From contig DAINCF010000342.1 of the NCBI GenBank assembly GCA_036732565.1, positions 1-7,808 of the forward strand: 7,808 nt of DNA, read 5' to 3'. Within the stretch, counting starts at the first letter, position 1, and the number at the start of each line of letters is the position of its first letter. Made by a program: the position numbers and the translations under genes. The notes below the pieces were generated by a model that had not been told where the DNA came from, did no database searches, and saw nothing but the letters and a program-made list of their open reading frames with translations. This DNA is from JAIVJN01 sp036732565. Its GTDB lineage: Bacteria > Acidobacteriota > Vicinamibacteria > Vicinamibacterales > UBA2999. Of the stretch, positions 7,065 through 7,808 are shown piece by piece.

Positions 7065-7140
7065 CGTAGCACAGGCCCTTCACGCGCGTACGTCGCGCAC
7101 GCCTTCAAGCGCGTACGTAGCGCAGGCCTTCAGGCCTGCC
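7065..7140 (+). repeat. Three tandem ~25-bp repeats
   Basis: Three head-to-tail copies occupy 7065-7090 (26 bp), 7091-7115 (25 bp) and 7116-7140 (25 bp). Each begins CGTAGCGCAGGCCTTCA or a near variant (CGTAGCACAGGCCCTTCA; CGTCGCGCACGCCTTCA). The first two end in GCGCGTA, and the third ends GGCCTGCC and is the core of the right 30-bp inverted-repeat arm. The array therefore looks like duplication of the arm unit, with the outermost copy matching the distant left arm exactly. Confidence 0.65.
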
Positions 7141-7143
7141 TTC

Positions 7144-7566
7144 CTAGCAATGGGCGTCGAATGCGTGCTGCAACCGCGCGGCAATCATGTCGGCGGTCTG
7201 GTTCTCGATGTCACGCCGCTCCATCATGTAGACGAGCACGCCATCCTTGAGCAGGCCGATCGACGGCGACGACGGTGGATACGGTTCGAAGTGGGCGCGG
7301 GCTTCAGCCGTGGCCTCGACATCGCCGCCGGCAAACACCGTGGTCAGGTGATCGGGGCGCTTCCCGGCTCGCAGCGCCAGCGCGATGCCTGGACGCGCCT
7401 TGCCGGCAGCACATCCGCACACCGAGTTGACGACGAGCAACGTCGTGCCGGGACGCTTGAAGGCGTCGACGACAGCCTCTGGCGTGTGCAGGTCCTCGAA
7501 GCCGAGGCGCTGCAACTCCGCACGCATCGGGGCAATGAACGGTTCGGGATAACGCTGAACGAGCAC
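7144..7566 (-). CDS. Bacilliredoxin, BrxA/BrxB (YphP/YqiW, DUF1094) family
   Basis: This is a small cytoplasmic thiol-disulfide protein of the thioredoxin-like fold that in bacillithiol-using bacteria removes bacillithiol from protein cysteines. The hallmark NSVCGCAAGKARPG carries the CXC active site, Cys50 and Cys52 when counted from the GTG at 7566. PSSPSIGLLKDG further on (cis-Pro region) and the ending AFDAHC are also typical of the family. The length is 140 residues, against about 145 for the family. The start is uncertain: a TTG at 7587 would add seven residues. I prefer the GTG because AAAGGAG lies nine bases before it and because it puts the protein start close to the conserved PMR segment, as in relatives. 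BrxA and BrxB cannot be told apart here, so no symbol is given. Its presence suggests a bacillithiol-like low-molecular-weight thiol, known in Acidobacteriota. Bases 7142-7143 separate the stop codon from the repeat cassette. It is probably transcribed alone. Confidence 0.93.
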   Translation of the reverse strand: MLVQRYPEPFIAPMRAELQRLGFEDLHTPEAVVDAFKRPGTTLLVVNSVCGCAAGKARPGIALALRAGKRPDHLTTVFAGGDVEATAEARAHFEPYPPSSPSIGLLKDGVLVYMMERRDIENQTADMIAARLQHAFDAHC

Positions 7567-7575
7567 GGTTACCAA

Positions 7576-7582
7576 CTCCTTT
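7576..7582 (-). promoter_or_regulatory. Shine-Dalgarno that decides the bacilliredoxin start
   Basis: On the minus strand AAAGGAG (7582-7576) is followed after nine bases by GTG at 7566. The same motif lies inside the reading frame if translation began at the TTG at 7587, which itself has no good Shine-Dalgarno. It abuts another in-frame TTG (7575) with no spacing, which excludes that codon. Confidence 0.6.
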
Positions 7583-7595
7583 GACAAGAGACACC

Positions 7596-7622
7596 GTAGG
7601 GGCGGCTCGCGAGCCGCCCTAC
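7596..7622. repeat. Palindrome in the bacilliredoxin leader (REP-like)
   Basis: GTAGGGGCGGCTC at 7596-7608 pairs with GAGCCGCCCTAC at 7611-7622 through a 12-bp stem with one unpaired G and a two-base centre. It lies between the proposed promoter and the ribosome binding site of the bacilliredoxin gene, so it would be in the transcript leader about 30 bases before the GTG. Its form (GTAGGG...CCCTAC around a GC-rich core) resembles dispersed repeats seen in several bacterial phyla. There is no U-tract after it on either strand, which argues against an attenuator. Confidence 0.7.
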
Positions 7623-7635
7623 ATCGACACCCTCG

Positions 7636-7664
7636 ATCATAGCTGCAATCCGAAACAATCTGAA
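7636..7664 (-). promoter_or_regulatory. Putative sigma-70 promoter of the bacilliredoxin gene
   Basis: On the minus strand TTCAGA (7664-7659; four of six against TTGACA) is separated by exactly 17 bases from TATGAT (7641-7636; five of six against TATAAT). The predicted start, near 7629, gives a leader of about 60 bases that contains the palindrome at 7596-7622. This is the best-formed promoter in the window. Confidence 0.5.
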
Positions 7665-7685
7665 ATCTTCAATCGGCAGCGAATC

Positions 7686-7694
7686 TGCTAGTCT
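7686..7694 (+). promoter_or_regulatory. Possible extended -10 for the right-edge secreted-protein gene
   Basis: TGC-TAGTCT resembles an extended -10 and closely matches the TGC-TAGACT upstream of the propeller gene. Transcription would start around 7701, about two bases before the ATG at 7703, implying a leaderless mRNA; consistently, no Shine-Dalgarno is seen (CTTGGGCC precedes the ATG). No -35 is convincing. Confidence 0.25.
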
Positions 7695-7702
7695 CTTGGG
7701 CC

Positions 7703-7808
7703 ATGTCGACAGCCCTCCGACTCGCGACGGTCACCCTCCTGAGCGGTCTGCTGCTTCCGCATCCGCCGCGGACCGCGATGGCACAGGCCTCCACCACGGC
7801 GTTTGTCG
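7703..7808 (+). CDS. N-terminus of an unidentified secreted protein (partial, runs off window)
   Basis: The first 35 codons of a plus-strand frame read MSTALRLATVTLLSGLLLPH and onward to AMAQASTTAFV before the window ends. This is a textbook signal peptide: Arg6, a hydrophobic core at about 7-18, and a signal-peptidase I site AMA before Gln28. The mature part is only a few residues, so function cannot be judged. The gene is divergent from the bacilliredoxin gene, with 136 bases between the two starts. The ATG lacks a Shine-Dalgarno. The call rests on the signal peptide and on the frame remaining open to the edge. Confidence 0.7.
   Translation, partial: MSTALRLATVTLLSGLLLPHPPRTAMAQASTTAFV

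Larger units (their letters stand above)
6935..7141. repeat. 207-bp repeat cassette bounded by perfect 30-bp inverted repeats
   Basis: Bases 6935-6964 and 7112-7141 are exact reverse complements over 30 bases. Each arm contains a 7-bp hairpin, GCAGGCC-TGAA-GGCCTGC on the left (6937-6954) and the TTCA-loop version on the right (7122-7139). Between the arms lie two different short-repeat arrays (6960-7041 and 7065-7140, described separately). The right end is two bases from the bacilliredoxin stop codon (7144-7146), so as RNA it could form that gene's 3'-end structure. No open frame with a credible protein lies inside. I find no target-site duplication (left flank ends CATACG, right flank begins TCCTAG) and no transposase. 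It may therefore be a REP/BIME-type pair rather than a MITE. The rest of the gap, 6842-6934, holds only the propeller gene's upstream signals. Confidence 0.85.

Noticed and set aside
6935..7141. Insertion sequence or MITE with target duplication
   Set aside because: There is no transposase and no matching flanking duplication. Kept only as an inverted-repeat cassette.
7581..7586. Perfect TTGACA -35 box on the plus strand
   Set aside because: No -10-like hexamer lies 16-18 bases downstream (the region is the GC-rich palindrome), and it overlaps the opposite-strand bacilliredoxin ribosome binding region, so it is probably chance.

Overview
This is a GC-rich bacterial chromosomal window. The gene content fits Acidobacteriota, probably a Vicinamibacteria-like lineage: an Oar-type outer-membrane receptor with an N-terminal carboxypeptidase-regulatory domain, a very large secreted Asp-box (BNR/sortilin-type) propeller protein, a bacilliredoxin, and intergenic palindromes built on AGGCCTGAAGGCCT-type and TTCG-type words. 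The taxonomic call is inference from protein style and repeats. No rRNA, tRNA or other phylogenetic marker RNA is present.

Layout. From the left edge to 2389, minus strand, runs the first ~796 residues of an outer-membrane TonB-dependent receptor-like protein whose C-terminus lies off the window. It is divergent from moaA (2500-3516, plus), a complete radical-SAM GTP 3',8-cyclase for molybdenum cofactor synthesis. moaA converges on a 1050-residue secreted beta-propeller protein (3679-6831, minus). The convergent gap is filled exactly by a nested inverted-repeat element (3517-3680), and the propeller gene's last codons form a further 11-bp hairpin (3682-3713). Upstream of the propeller gene is a 312-bp gap that holds a 207-bp repeat cassette bounded by a perfect 30-bp inverted repeat (6935-7141), with two different short-repeat arrays inside. 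The cassette ends two bases from the stop codon of a bacilliredoxin gene (7144-7566, minus). That gene has a recognisable promoter and a palindrome in its leader. The right edge carries the first 35 codons of a divergent gene for a secreted protein (7703 onward, plus).

How the genes fit together. There is no shared pathway or obvious operon: every neighbouring gene pair is divergent or convergent, apart from the bacilliredoxin and propeller genes, which are co-oriented but separated by the repeat cassette. The window reads as ordinary core or periplasmic functions (cofactor synthesis, thiol redox, secreted and outer-membrane proteins) separated by REP-like repeats. I see no transposase, phage, toxin-antitoxin, defence or CRISPR system. 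The most interesting material is the non-coding repeats. In particular, the two arms of the 3542-3630 element differ only at positions that co-vary to keep local hairpins paired, and repeat elements sit directly against the stop codons of three genes.
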